Under the pieces are notes generated by a model, which saw only the letters and a program-made list of their open reading frames with translations, did no database searches and was not told where the DNA came from. Positions 33,521 through 42,739 of a DNA stretch of 64,000 nt are shown one piece after another. The DNA is from Achromobacter deleyi (GTDB lineage Bacteria > Pseudomonadota > Gammaproteobacteria > Burkholderiales > Burkholderiaceae_B). Where the stretch lies: positions 1 to 64,000 of the forward strand of contig NZ_CADIJO010000023.1 of the NCBI RefSeq assembly GCF_902859705.1. The letters run 5' to 3'. Position 1 is the first letter of the stretch; each line of letters opens with the position of its first letter. A program made the translations under genes and the position numbers.

Positions 33521-34351
33521 TTATTGGTCCTGGCCGCGCAAGCGCGCAAGCCGGCGTTCGGCCAGGCGGGCCAGGGCGTTCATCAGCCAGCCCACCAGGC
33601 CGACGACGAACATGCCGAAGATCACCAGGTCCATCTGGAAGTGTTCGCTGCCTTCGATCAGCAGGTTGCCGATGCCCACGCCCGCCACCAGCAGGTATTC
33701 GGCGCCGATGGTGGCCAGCCAGGAATAGATCAGCGCCAGGTAGACGCCGGTGAAGATGGCGGGCGCGGCGGCCGGCAGCACGACCTGGGTAAAGGTCTGC
33801 CAGCGGGTGTACTGATAGACGCGTGCCACTTCCCGCAGCTTGGGCGGCGTGTTGCGCACGCCGTCGCAGGTGTTGACCACCACCGGCACCAGCGCGGCCA
33901 GCGACAGGAACACCACCTTGGCCGTGTCGCCCAGCCCGAACCACACCGAAATCAGCGGAATCCAGGCGAACAGGGAAATCTGCTTGAAGGTGTTGAAGCT
34001 GGGGCCGACCAGGCGGTTGAACGCGGGGGACAGCCCCAGCAACACGCCCAGGATCAGGCCGGACACGGTGCCGATGGCAAAGCCGGTGAGTTCGCGGCCC
34101 AGGCTGGCGCCCAGGGCGCGCCACAGCTTGCCGCCCAGGATCTGGTCGATGGCGGTGGCCAGCACTTTCTCGGGCGACACGAGCAGCGCGGAATTGACCA
34201 GGTCGGCGCGCGCCGCCAGCCACCACAGCACGATGGCGGCCACCGGCAACACCAGCCCGCGCCAGCGGCCGGCGCCGCGCACGGCCAGGGGTTGGGACGC
34301 GGCCAGTTCGGCGGCGTCGCGGGACGTTGCGGGAGACAGGGATGCACTCAT
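33521..34351 (-). CDS. ABC transporter permease, sulfonate/nitrate type (permease 2)
   Basis: A 276-residue inner-membrane permease starting at ATG 34351, overlapping the end of the upstream permease gene by four bases (ATGA). It has six predicted helices and the EAA loop near LREVARVYQYTRWQTFTQVV, followed by the LPAAAPAIFTGVYLALIYSW motif typical of SsuC/TauC. FAWIPLISVWFGLGDTAKVVF is also a family hallmark. It differs clearly from its neighbour, so the channel is probably a heterodimer, unlike the SsuC homodimer. Confidence 0.9.
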   Translation of the reverse strand: MSASLSPATSRDAAELAASQPLAVRGAGRWRGLVLPVAAIVLWWLAARADLVNSALLVSPEKVLATAIDQILGGKLWRALGASLGRELTGFAIGTVSGLILGVLLGLSPAFNRLVGPSFNTFKQISLFAWIPLISVWFGLGDTAKVVFLSLAALVPVVVNTCDGVRNTPPKLREVARVYQYTRWQTFTQVVLPAAAPAIFTGVYLALIYSWLATIGAEYLLVAGVGIGNLLIEGSEHFQMDLVIFGMFVVGLVGWLMNALARLAERRLARLRGQDQ

Positions 34352-35193
34352 GGACGGGCCTCGGAGGGGACAAGACGCGCCGCGCGGCGGCCGTGGATCA
34401 GGCGCGTTTCGGCCCAGTCCAGGAGGCGGTCGATGGCGTAGCCGATGGCGCCCACGACGATCACCGCGGCCATCACCAGGTCCAGCTGGAACAGCTGGCG
34501 GCCGTAGACGATCAGGTAGCCCAGGCCTTCGCTGGACGCCACCAGTTCCACCACCACCAGCGACAGCCAGGCCTTGGTGAAGCCCAGCCGCAGGCCGGTG
34601 AACAGGGTCGGCAGGGCCAGCGGCAGCACGATTTCCAGCACTTCCTGGCGGCGGCTGTAGCCGTAGACGCTGCCTACTTCGCGCAGCGCCGGGCTGGCCT
34701 GGCGAAAGCCTTGCAACGTGTTCAGCGTGACGGGCACCAGCGCGGCCTTGGCGATCAGGATGTATTTCAGGGGCTCGCCGATGCCCACGATCAGCAGCAC
34801 GAAGGGCAGCCAGGCCAATACTGGAATCTGCACCAGCGCATTGAAGGTGGGCAGCACGTAGGCTTCCAGCCGGCGCGACAGGCCCATGGCGGTGCCCAGC
34901 AGCAGGCCCAGCACGCTGCCCAGGGCAAAGCCCACCAGCACGCGTTGCAGGCTGGCGCGGGTGTTCAGCCACAGGTCGTCGCTGATGGCCAGGTCGCGCA
35001 GGGTGTCCCAGACGTAGGCGGGCGGGGGCAGCACCTGCGGCGAGATCCAGCCCTGGCTGGCGCCAGTCTGCCACAACACGATCAGGGTCAGGGGCAGCAG
35101 CCAGGGCGCGGCGGTCCAGGCGGCCTGGCGAGCCCAGGCCGGCCAGGTGACGGCGCCCGGCGGCGTGGCGCCGGAGAGAGTGGTGGGGGACAT
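34348..35193 (-). CDS. ABC transporter permease, sulfonate/nitrate type (permease 1)
   Basis: A 281-residue permease starting at ATG 35193. Family features are VLPPPAYVWDTLRDLA, VQIPVLAWLPFVLLIVGIGE, the EAA loop LREVGSVYGYSRRQEVLEIV and LPLALPTLFTGLRLGFTKAW, and SEGLGYLIVYGRQLFQLDLV. It is translationally coupled to permease 2 through a 4-base overlap. The pair diverges in sequence, so both are probably required for one transporter. It lies 14 bp downstream of the binding-protein gene. Confidence 0.9.
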   Translation of the reverse strand: MSPTTLSGATPPGAVTWPAWARQAAWTAAPWLLPLTLIVLWQTGASQGWISPQVLPPPAYVWDTLRDLAISDDLWLNTRASLQRVLVGFALGSVLGLLLGTAMGLSRRLEAYVLPTFNALVQIPVLAWLPFVLLIVGIGEPLKYILIAKAALVPVTLNTLQGFRQASPALREVGSVYGYSRRQEVLEIVLPLALPTLFTGLRLGFTKAWLSLVVVELVASSEGLGYLIVYGRQLFQLDLVMAAVIVVGAIGYAIDRLLDWAETRLIHGRRAARLVPSEARP

Positions 35194-35207
35194 GGCGGCG
35201 GCCCGGG

Positions 35208-36356
35208 TCAGCGCGCGGCGGCCTGGCCGGCGACTGCGGATGCCGCCGCGGCAACGGGCTTGGCGTCGCCGGGCGTTGCCGCGGCCGCATTGCCCGCCGC
35301 AGGCTTGCCGCTGGCATCGAACGCCGTCCAGTACTTCTCCAGCCCCTGGGCCTTCAGCGAATTCTGCAAATATCTCGGATCGAACCAGCCATCCAGCGAG
35401 ACGTCACGGCGGATCAGTTTCAGCTTGACCGCATCGGCCACCACCGCCTTGTAGCGCGCAATGATGAAGTCGTCGATCAAGGGCGAGTTGCGGGACGCCA
35501 GGTCTTGCTTGTCGAACTCGGCCGCCCAGGACGCATAGGGCACGCCGCTCTTTTCCCAGATCTTGAAGAGCGCATCGCGGTTCTTTTCATCGGACGACCA
35601 CTGCGCGGCGCGCACGAACACGTCGACCACCTTCTGCACCTGGGCCGGGTTGTCGCGTTCGAAATCCTCGCGTACCAGCAGCGACGCCTGGCGGGTGTAG
35701 GCCGGGTCCTGCCCCTGGGTGCTGTAGATGACCTTGGCCAGCCCCTGGTCGCGCACCTTGAACCATTCGTAGCCGCCAAAGGCCGCGTCCACGCCGTTGG
35801 ACACCAGCGCGGCCTGGGCGCTGCCGGCATCCAGGTTCACGCCCTTGATGTCGCGTTCGGCCAGGCCGTGGGCGGCCAGCACGTTGATGGCCACCAGATG
35901 GCCATTGGTGCCGCGAAAGATCGAGACCTTGCGGTCCTTCAGGTCTTCGATGGATTTGAGCGGCGAATTGGGCGGCGCCACCAGGTACAGGTTGTTGCGC
36001 GCGCCGCTGACCAGCAGCAGCTTGGTCTTCAGCCCATTGGCGCGGCCTACGACCTGGGGCAGGTCGCCCTGGTAGGCAAAGTCGATCTGCTTGTTGGACA
36101 AGGCTTCGTTGACGGCGGGGCCGGCGCCCTTGAAGAACAGCCATTCGACCTTGACGCCGTCGGCGGCAAAGGCCTGTTCCAGCCATTGGTTCACGCGCAC
36201 CACGCCGCCCGGCGAGCCGCCCCAGGTGATCGGATCGCCACCGCCCGCGGTGGCCACGCCCACGCGGATGACATCGGCGGCGTGCGCGGCGCCGCCAAAC
36301 AAGGCGCTGGCGGCCAGCGCCAGGCGGAACAATTTCAAGCGAATCAATGACTTCAT
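35208..36356 (-). CDS. ABC transporter periplasmic binding protein, SsuA-like
   Basis: A 382-residue SsuA/NrtA/TauA-family binding protein starting at ATG 36356. The signal peptide spans residues 1-26 (ending GGAAHA). Domain hallmarks are VRVNQWLEQAFAADGVKVEW, FFKGAGPAVNEALSNKQIDF, AYQGDLPQVVGRANGLKTKL, DLKDRKVSIFRGTNGHLVAI and LDAGSAQAALVSNGVDAAFG, which line the ligand cleft. The last 33 residues are an Ala/Pro tail (GKPAAGNAAAATPGDAK onward), unusual for the family. It is second in the operon, between an amidohydrolase and two permeases. Candidate ligands are organosulfonates or related small acids. Confidence 0.9.
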   Translation of the reverse strand: MKSLIRLKLFRLALAASALFGGAAHAADVIRVGVATAGGGDPITWGGSPGGVVRVNQWLEQAFAADGVKVEWLFFKGAGPAVNEALSNKQIDFAYQGDLPQVVGRANGLKTKLLLVSGARNNLYLVAPPNSPLKSIEDLKDRKVSIFRGTNGHLVAINVLAAHGLAERDIKGVNLDAGSAQAALVSNGVDAAFGGYEWFKVRDQGLAKVIYSTQGQDPAYTRQASLLVREDFERDNPAQVQKVVDVFVRAAQWSSDEKNRDALFKIWEKSGVPYASWAAEFDKQDLASRNSPLIDDFIIARYKAVVADAVKLKLIRRDVSLDGWFDPRYLQNSLKAQGLEKYWTAFDASGKPAAGNAAAATPGDAKPVAAAASAVAGQAAAR

Positions 36357-36384
36357 GGGTAGAGGCTCTAGGCTGGAAGGTGGA

Positions 36385-37905
36385 TCAGGCGGCACGGGCA
36401 ACGGGGCTGGCCAGCTTGCGTTCGATGGCGGTGCCGCGGAAGAAGTCCGGGTTGGCCTGGGTGTAGAAGCGGTAGGGGTTGCCGAACACCAGCGCCTTGA
36501 AGTCCTGCGCGCTGATGACGCCTTGCTCGACCAGGTCCCAGCTTTCGGCCAGGGGTTCGGTCAGGTCGGGCACGTCCCAGTGGCCGATGTCCGACGACCA
36601 GATGGCGTTGATCTTGGCGCCCAGCGGGTTGACCTTGTCGTTGAAGGCGGCGGCCACCGTGCGGTCATCGGCTTCCGAGCCGAAGTAGAAGCTGTCGACC
36701 CAGCGGGTGCGGAGGTCTTCGGCCGACTCGATGCCGGCGGCGGCAAAGTCGTCCAGTTCGTCGGGGTGCGGGTCGCGGCTGTGCGGCAGCGCCGAGATGC
36801 CCAGGCTGTCGCGCAGCAGTTGCTGCGGGTCGATGTCGCGGCCTTTGATGAAATCGGCGCCGTAGCGCTGGAACAGCTCGTGCAGCAGCGCCACGTCGGC
36901 GTTGGCGGGGTTGTAGTTCTGCACCGCGTGGCGGTTGCGCTTTTCCCAGCGGTCCACCAGGTGGGTGTAGACGTGCGAGCCCCAATCCGCGCCGCCTTCC
37001 AGCAGCGCCACCCGCAGGTTCGGAAAACGCCGCGTCACCCCGCCAAAGAACAGCGCCTTGGCAAAGGCCTGCGAGCCATCGGCAAAGTGGCCGATGTGGT
37101 TGAACATGTAATTGCTGATCGAATGGCGCCCGGTCCAGCCCTGGCTGCCGTAGTGCGTGGTGACGGGCACGCCCAGCTCGACCACCTTGGCCCAGAACGG
37201 GTCGTAGTCGTATTCGCTGTCGATGCCGTAGAAGTCGATGTAGCTGGCGTGTTTGGCGACTTCGGGGTGGTCGGCGGACGGATACTTGTCGGCCACTGCC
37301 TTGATCGGGCGCTTCACGCCGCCGGCGATGTTGATGACCTTCAGCCCCAGCGTCTTGACCGCGAATTCCAGTTCTTCGATGCCTTCCTGCGGGGTGTTCA
37401 GGGGAATGCCCGCTACCGGCGTCAGGCGGTCGCTGTACTTGCGGTACTGGTCGGCGTGGAAGTGGTTGATGGCGCGGTGCAGCGGCTGGCGGAACTCGTT
37501 GCCCGCGGCCAGGGGCGCCAGCACGTCATTGGGAAACAGCACGGAGTAGTCGGCGCCTTGCTCGGCCAGCCGTTCGTTCAGCAGCTCGGGCAGCGTGTAG
37601 GTAGCCAGGTCCAACGTGTTGCGCGTGACCCGCGCCCACCAGGGCGAACGCAGCGTGCGGTTGTGCTGGCGTTCCGCCGGGGTCTGCTGGTACCAGTCCT
37701 TGCCGCCGCTCCTGGTGGCGAAGCGCGAACCCAGCGCTTTGCGCAGCGCGTCGACCAGCTTGCCGCCGCCGTAGTGCTGCACATAGTCTTCCAGCACCGG
37801 CGCATAGTCGTTGACATGCACGTCGGTGTCGATCACCGGGTAATCGAGGGTCGCCTTGACGGCGGCGGACCGTGACGCTTGGCTGGGCTTCAAAGGCTGG
37901 TTCAT
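36385..37905 (-). CDS. Amidohydrolase-family protein (amidohydrolase 2/ACMSD-like)
   Basis: A 506-residue metal-dependent hydrolase or decarboxylase starting at ATG 37905. The N-terminal metal motif reads VIDTDVHVNDY (the D-x-H form of this family). Later metal-ligand regions are VTTHYGSQGWTG, LRVALLEGGADW and the Asp in IWSSDIGHWDVPD. Its TIM-barrel order (VAGIPLNTPQEGIEELEFAV, SYIDFYGIDSEYDYDPFWAK) matches amidohydrolase-2 proteins, many of them aromatic-acid decarboxylases or hydrolases. It is the first gene of the operon with the sulfonate-type transporter and monooxygenase, so it probably acts on the imported substrate or a product. Confidence 0.88.
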   Translation of the reverse strand: MNQPLKPSQASRSAAVKATLDYPVIDTDVHVNDYAPVLEDYVQHYGGGKLVDALRKALGSRFATRSGGKDWYQQTPAERQHNRTLRSPWWARVTRNTLDLATYTLPELLNERLAEQGADYSVLFPNDVLAPLAAGNEFRQPLHRAINHFHADQYRKYSDRLTPVAGIPLNTPQEGIEELEFAVKTLGLKVINIAGGVKRPIKAVADKYPSADHPEVAKHASYIDFYGIDSEYDYDPFWAKVVELGVPVTTHYGSQGWTGRHSISNYMFNHIGHFADGSQAFAKALFFGGVTRRFPNLRVALLEGGADWGSHVYTHLVDRWEKRNRHAVQNYNPANADVALLHELFQRYGADFIKGRDIDPQQLLRDSLGISALPHSRDPHPDELDDFAAAGIESAEDLRTRWVDSFYFGSEADDRTVAAAFNDKVNPLGAKINAIWSSDIGHWDVPDLTEPLAESWDLVEQGVISAQDFKALVFGNPYRFYTQANPDFFRGTAIERKLASPVARAA

Positions 37906-38107
37906 GCTGGCGCGCTCCGTAGGGTGGGTGCAGGGCGCCAGAGGAAATCCCCTGGCTGTCGGCACACCTTACGGGAGGCGCGGGCAACGCCAAACGATGC
38001 TTTTGTTCTTTATTTGTGCGGCATTTTCAAATAACCGGCGGCCCCCTGGCCTGGCGTGAACGGCCGTGCCAGGGAGCCGCGAGCGGGGCTGTCTCCAGGG
38101 GTTGCCG

Positions 38108-39094
38108 CTACTGCTGGCGTGCGGTCAGCACGTGCCGCAGCACATGCGTGGCCGCCGCCACCGGCACCGACATATGCGTTTCATCGGGCAGTTCCACATA
38201 GACCGTGGCCAGCCCCTGCGGCGCCAGCGCCACGTCCAGCCGGCGGGCCAGGGAGCGGGCCTCGTGCACCGTCTGCGCGGTTTCCGCACCGCCCGCCATC
38301 AGCAGCAGGCGGCTGCGGCGCAGGTCTGCCTTGCCCGCCTGGGCCTGGCGCACGAAGGCGCTTTCGCGGTCCAGCAGGTAGTGGTCCTGCCACCACAGCG
38401 ACGGGCTGATGGCCACGATCTGGTTGAACAGGTCCGGCCGGGTGTACAGCACGTTCAGCGCATACATGCCGCCAAAGGAATGGCCGGCCAGCGTCAGGCG
38501 CCGATCGTCCACCGGATAGCGGCGGGCGATCTCCGGTAGCAGCGTGCCTTCCAGGAATGCCAGCAGGGCCTGTTCGCCGCCCAGCGGCGGGGGATAGCCG
38601 TTGACGCGCGGCAGCGGCTTGCCGGCCGGTTCCGGCGGCGAAAAATCGTACGAGCGCCGCAGGAAATCAAAGGGCAGGTCGGTGGGGTAGCCCACCGCCA
38701 CCACGATCGCGCTGCCGGCCAGGTCCTGCTGCAGCCGCACCGCGTCGTAATAGGCGCCGAACACGGCATTGCCGTCCAGCAGGTAGATGACCGGACGCTT
38801 GCCGCTTGCCGGCGGCTTGCCGCGGGGCTCGACCACCTGGATACGGTAGGCGCGGTCGGGCTGGCCGGGCGGATGCAGGTCGAACTGCACGGTGCCGGGC
38901 AGGGTGGCGCGGGTGTCGGGAGCGGACGGTGAGGGCTGAGCCGCAGGCGCCTTGGCCGCGGGCGTGGCCGTCAGGGGCTGCTGCCCGATAGCCAGCCCCG
39001 ACGCGGACAGCGCCAGCACCGCCGACAGCGTGGCCAGGGCGACGCGCCGGGCAGCGCCTGGCGTCTGGCGCATCGCCGCGCGTGTCTGGGTCAT
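38108..39094 (-). CDS. Esterase of the IroE/Fes-like alpha/beta hydrolase family
   Basis: A 328-residue exported hydrolase starting at ATG 39094. A signal-like helix (residues about 17-37, RRVALATLSAVLALSASGL) suggests a periplasmic location. A Pro/Ala linker precedes the catalytic domain, with RPVIYLLDGNAVFGAYYDAV, IVVAVGYPTDLPFDFLRRSY and the nucleophile serine in LAGHSFGGMYALNVLY. The acid/base residues probably lie in LLLMAGGAETAQTV and PDETHMSV. It directly follows a TonB siderophore-receptor gene, so it may linearise or hydrolyse the imported siderophore, as IroE does for salmochelin. Confidence 0.88.
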   Translation of the reverse strand: MTQTRAAMRQTPGAARRVALATLSAVLALSASGLAIGQQPLTATPAAKAPAAQPSPSAPDTRATLPGTVQFDLHPPGQPDRAYRIQVVEPRGKPPASGKRPVIYLLDGNAVFGAYYDAVRLQQDLAGSAIVVAVGYPTDLPFDFLRRSYDFSPPEPAGKPLPRVNGYPPPLGGEQALLAFLEGTLLPEIARRYPVDDRRLTLAGHSFGGMYALNVLYTRPDLFNQIVAISPSLWWQDHYLLDRESAFVRQAQAGKADLRRSRLLLMAGGAETAQTVHEARSLARRLDVALAPQGLATVYVELPDETHMSVPVAAATHVLRHVLTARQQ

Positions 39095-39102
39095 GCGCGG
39101 CC

Positions 39103-41553
39103 TCACCATTTGTAGCGCACCTGTCCGACGATCTGGCGTCCCTGGCCCAGGTAGCAGTAGCCGTCGCTGCACGTCTGCACTTCCTTGTTGGCCAGGTTCT
39201 GCACGCTGATGCTGGCCTGCCAGCCCTTGAGCGCAGGGTGGGCATAGCCGGGTTCGTAGCTCAGGGACACGTCGAACAGCGTCGCGGCCGGGTTGCGCAT
39301 GACGTTGAGCGAATCTCCATAGCTGGTGCCGATATAGCGCGCCCCGGCGCCCAGTCCCACGCCGGCCAGCGGCCCTTGCGGCAGGCGGTAGTCCAGCCAC
39401 AGGCTGGCCATGTGGCGCGGCTGGTAGGACGGCACCTTGCCGACCTCGGCGGGGTTGTTGCTGCGGGTGACCTTGCCGACGTTGTAGCTGTAGCTGGCCA
39501 CCAGTTGCAGGCCGCGGTCCAGTTCGGCCAGGCCTTCCAGTTCGATGCCGGTAGACCGCAGGTTGCCCGCCAGTTCGGAATAGGGCGTGGCGGGCACGAC
39601 GCGGGCGGCGTCCTTTTCCTCGATACGGTAGGCCGCCAGGGTGATGTAGCTGTGCGAGCCATCGGGCTGGTACTTGATGCCGGCCTCGACTTGCGAGCCG
39701 CGGGTGGGGCCCAGCACGTTGCCGGTCTTGTCGATGGCGGTATTGGGGGTGAACGACGTGGAGTAGCTGGCATACGGCGCCAGGCCGTTGTCGGCCAGGT
39801 ACAGGGCGCCTGCCTGCCAGGTGAAGGCCTTGTCGGTCTTGGCCTGGGCCGGCGCCTGGGTCAGCAGGTTGCGGTTGTCCTGTTTGGCGATGTCGTAGCG
39901 CCCGCCCAGCGACAGCCGCCAGTTGCCCAGCTTGACCTGGTCGGCCAGGTAGGTGCCGTACTGTGAATTGCGTTGCAGCACCGACACCATGTTCATGGGC
40001 GGCGTGGGGCCGGGCACGTAGCCGTATTGGGGGTTGTCCAGATTCAATGACGGGTAGCCGGACGCCAGGTAGCCCACGCCCTGGTCCCATTTCAGCCACT
40101 GGTAGTCGAAACCGGCCAGCAGGCTGTGCGCGGCCGCGCCGGTATTGAAGCGGAAGGTGGCGTTGTTATCCACGGAAAGGGTCTCGACCGTGCTTTCCAC
40201 GCCCCAGGCGCTGCGGGTCAGCAGGCGTGTGCCGGGTTCCAGCGCGCCGCCGCTCAGGTAGCGGGCATCGAGCGAGATATGGCCGTAGCGCAGCTGCTGC
40301 TTCAGCGTCACGTCCTGGCCCAGGCGATGTTCCAGCTCGTAGCCGGCCTGGTATTGGGTCTGGCGCTGGTGGTCATAGCGCGGATCGCTGACGCGGATGT
40401 GGGTCACCTTGCCGTTTTCCACGTAGTTGCCGACGTTGGCGTCGGTCTCGTCCTTCATGTATTGGCCCAGCAGCGTCAGGGTGGTGTCTTCGCCCAGGCG
40501 GAATTCGAACGACGGCGCGAACAGGTCGCGATCGTCGGCGATCATGCGGTCGGTGTCGCCCCGGCGCAGCAGGCCGACCACGCGGAACTTCGCCGAGCCG
40601 GACTCGTTGATGCTGTCGCCGATGTCAAAGGCGGCCTGCTTGCGGTCGTGGGTGGCGCCCAGCAGCACGATTTCATGAATGGGGTCGGGGCCGGGCCGCT
40701 TCGAGATCCGGTTCACCACGCCGCCCGGCGTGCCCTGGCCATACAGCACCGACATGGGGCCCTTGACGATGTCGATGCGCTCCAGCGCATAGGGCTCGGT
40801 GCGGAAATAGGCGTAGGACCCCGGCGTCTGGCGCAGGCCGTCCAGGTAGTCGCCGGTGGTGTTGACCGGAAAGCCGCGGATCGTGATCTGGTCAAAGCGC
40901 GGGTCGAAGCCGGCGCTGCCCGTGCCCACGCCCGCGGCATAGCGCACCGCCTCGGGCATCGACGTCACGCCGCGCGCATCCATCTGTTCGCGCGTCACCA
41001 CGCTCACCGAGCGGGCCGTTTCCATCAGCGAGGCGTCGGTCTTGGTGGCGCTGCTGCTGCTCTGCGCCACGAAACCGTCCACCCCGGCCGATGCGCCGAC
41101 CACCGCGATCGGCGCCAGCGTGGCCGGGCCCGTGGCTTGGGGTTCCAGCACGTACTGGCCGTCGCCGGTGCGCGTGGCAGTCAGGCCGGTGCCGGCCAGC
41201 AGGGCGGCCAGCGCTTCGGGCACGGTGTAGCGGCCGGACAGGCCGGGGCTGGACTTGCCCTGGGTCAACGGCATGGCGCCGCTGAGAGGAACGCCCGCCA
41301 TCTGGCCAAAGGTGTTCAAAGCCTGGGTCAGCGGACCGGCGGGAATCTGGTAGCTGCGGCGGCCTTCGGCGGGGGCCGTCTGGGCATGGGCAGGCATTGG
41401 CGCCGTGGGCATCAGCGCGGTCAGCGTCAGGCCGGCGGCCAAGAGCCAGGGGCGCATCGTCCGGGCGGTGGGCAGGGGCGCGACAGGGGCGGCAGGCAAA
41501 GCGTGGGGCAAATCGAAAGGCAAATCGACGGGCAGATCGTGCGGGCGTTTCAT
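39103..41553 (-). CDS. TonB-dependent siderophore receptor with STN domain (FpvA/FhuA-like)
   Basis: An 816-residue outer-membrane receptor. The annotated ATG is at 41553; an internal ATG (residue 33) could be the true start, since residues 1-30 are a repetitive Asp/Pro/Leu stretch (DLPVDLPFDLPHALP). The signal peptide ends at PAHAQ. Residues about 66-137 form the STN domain (SYQIPAGPLTQALNTFGQMA). The plug follows (APIAVVGAS, SVSVVTREQMDARGV, QITIRGFPVNTTGDYLDGLR, ERIDIVKGPMSVLYGQGTPG, GVVNRISKRPG). The barrel ends in GQVRYKW. The RG-x-DYLDGLR plug motif is of the FpvA/FoxA kind. A FecI/FecR pair lies upstream and an esterase gene downstream. Confidence 0.9.
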   Translation of the reverse strand: MKRPHDLPVDLPFDLPHALPAAPVAPLPTARTMRPWLLAAGLTLTALMPTAPMPAHAQTAPAEGRRSYQIPAGPLTQALNTFGQMAGVPLSGAMPLTQGKSSPGLSGRYTVPEALAALLAGTGLTATRTGDGQYVLEPQATGPATLAPIAVVGASAGVDGFVAQSSSSATKTDASLMETARSVSVVTREQMDARGVTSMPEAVRYAAGVGTGSAGFDPRFDQITIRGFPVNTTGDYLDGLRQTPGSYAYFRTEPYALERIDIVKGPMSVLYGQGTPGGVVNRISKRPGPDPIHEIVLLGATHDRKQAAFDIGDSINESGSAKFRVVGLLRRGDTDRMIADDRDLFAPSFEFRLGEDTTLTLLGQYMKDETDANVGNYVENGKVTHIRVSDPRYDHQRQTQYQAGYELEHRLGQDVTLKQQLRYGHISLDARYLSGGALEPGTRLLTRSAWGVESTVETLSVDNNATFRFNTGAAAHSLLAGFDYQWLKWDQGVGYLASGYPSLNLDNPQYGYVPGPTPPMNMVSVLQRNSQYGTYLADQVKLGNWRLSLGGRYDIAKQDNRNLLTQAPAQAKTDKAFTWQAGALYLADNGLAPYASYSTSFTPNTAIDKTGNVLGPTRGSQVEAGIKYQPDGSHSYITLAAYRIEEKDAARVVPATPYSELAGNLRSTGIELEGLAELDRGLQLVASYSYNVGKVTRSNNPAEVGKVPSYQPRHMASLWLDYRLPQGPLAGVGLGAGARYIGTSYGDSLNVMRNPAATLFDVSLSYEPGYAHPALKGWQASISVQNLANKEVQTCSDGYCYLGQGRQIVGQVRYKW

Positions 41554-41653
41554 CGGGGTTCCGTAAGCGAGCGTCAGGCGGGCTGGGGCGCCATGCATGG
41601 CAGCCCCGCATCTACCTGATCGAACGAAACGGAAAAAGGGGAAGGCACGGCGC

Positions 41654-42739
41654 TCACGCCGGCGTCAGCGTGGTCCACCAGGGCAGCTTTTTCTCGACCC
41701 GCAACGACAGGGCGCGGGCCAGCAATTGCAGCGTGCGTTCGGGGTCGGCCAGCGGATAGGTGCCCATCACGCGCAAGCCGGCGGCCTCGGGCGCCACGCC
41801 CAGGTGGCCGCGTTGGTAACGGGCCAGTTCGGCCACCAGTTCGTCCAGCCGCATGTCGTTGGCCACGATCATGCCTTGGGTCCAGGCGGCGGCCCCGGCG
41901 TCGGCCGGACCCGGGCGGCCGATGTGGTCTGCCGTGTACACGACCTGGTTGCCGGCCGCGACGGTCAGCCGCTCGCCGCTGTCCGCCGTGCGGACCTGCA
42001 CCGCACCGTCCAGCACCGCCAGCCGGGTCGCCTGCTCCAGCAGGCGGACGCTGAAGCGGGCGTCGGGGGCACCGGTTATTGCAGAAGATCCCGAGAGGAT
42101 TCCGGCGCCCTGGCCCTGCGGCGTGGAGACTGGTTGGGACGCCCGGGGCGTGGCCGGCGTGGCCAGGCGGCCTTGCGGCGTGGCGACCACGAACGGGCGG
42201 GCGGCATCGGCTGCCGCCGCCACCAGCATTTCGCCGCGCAGCAGCGTCAGGCGCCGCTCGGCGGGCCCGATGGCAAAGTCCGCGGCGCTGGCCGTGTTCA
42301 GCCACAAGTGGCTGCCGTCGGCCAGGCGCCATTCGCGGACCTGGCCGGTGGCGCTGCGGTAATCAGCCGCCAGCGCCAGCAGTTCGACGCGCAGGGGCGT
42401 ATGGCGCCACGCCAGCCAACTGCCCAGCACCCCGCCCGACAGCCAGGCCAGGGTGCGCAGGTGGCGCCGCCGCGCCGGCATCAGCGCGGCCTGCAAACCG
42501 GCGGACGCGGCCCGCGGTTCGCCGTCCGTGCGCAGCGGCGCAAAGCGCTGGCTCACGGCCTCGATATAGCGCCAGGCGGCCTGATGGCCCGGACTGCGGT
42601 CCAGCCAGGCGCGCCATTGCGTCCAGTCGGCCGCGCTGGCGGCCTCGTCATGCAGCCGCACATACCAGTCGGCCGCCTGTTCCAGGCTGCGATGATCGGC
42701 GGCGCCTGCGGGCGCGGCGGGGAAAGCGTGGCGGCCCAT
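41654..42739 (-). CDS. FecR-type anti-sigma regulator (intact)
   Basis: A 361-residue FecR. The start codon at 42739 overlaps the sigma-factor stop by one base (TGATG), so translation is coupled. Visible parts are the cytoplasmic anti-sigma domain (AADWYVRLHDEAASAADWTQ, RAWLDRSPGHQAAWRYIEAV), the membrane helix (LRTLAWLSGGVLGSWLAW), then FecR-domain motifs VREWRLADGSHLWLNTASAA, RRLTLLRGEMLVA, FSVRLLEQATRLAVLDGAV and GERLTVAAGNQVVYTADHIG. After VVATPQG there is an extra insertion of about 36 residues (RLATPATPRASQPVSTPQGQ onward), so the protein is longer than usual. It should relay receptor occupancy to the sigma factor. Confidence 0.92.
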   Translation of the reverse strand: MGRHAFPAAPAGAADHRSLEQAADWYVRLHDEAASAADWTQWRAWLDRSPGHQAAWRYIEAVSQRFAPLRTDGEPRAASAGLQAALMPARRRHLRTLAWLSGGVLGSWLAWRHTPLRVELLALAADYRSATGQVREWRLADGSHLWLNTASAADFAIGPAERRLTLLRGEMLVAAAADAARPFVVATPQGRLATPATPRASQPVSTPQGQGAGILSGSSAITGAPDARFSVRLLEQATRLAVLDGAVQVRTADSGERLTVAAGNQVVYTADHIGRPGPADAGAAAWTQGMIVANDMRLDELVAELARYQRGHLGVAPEAAGLRVMGTYPLADPERTLQLLARALSLRVEKKLPWWTTLTPA

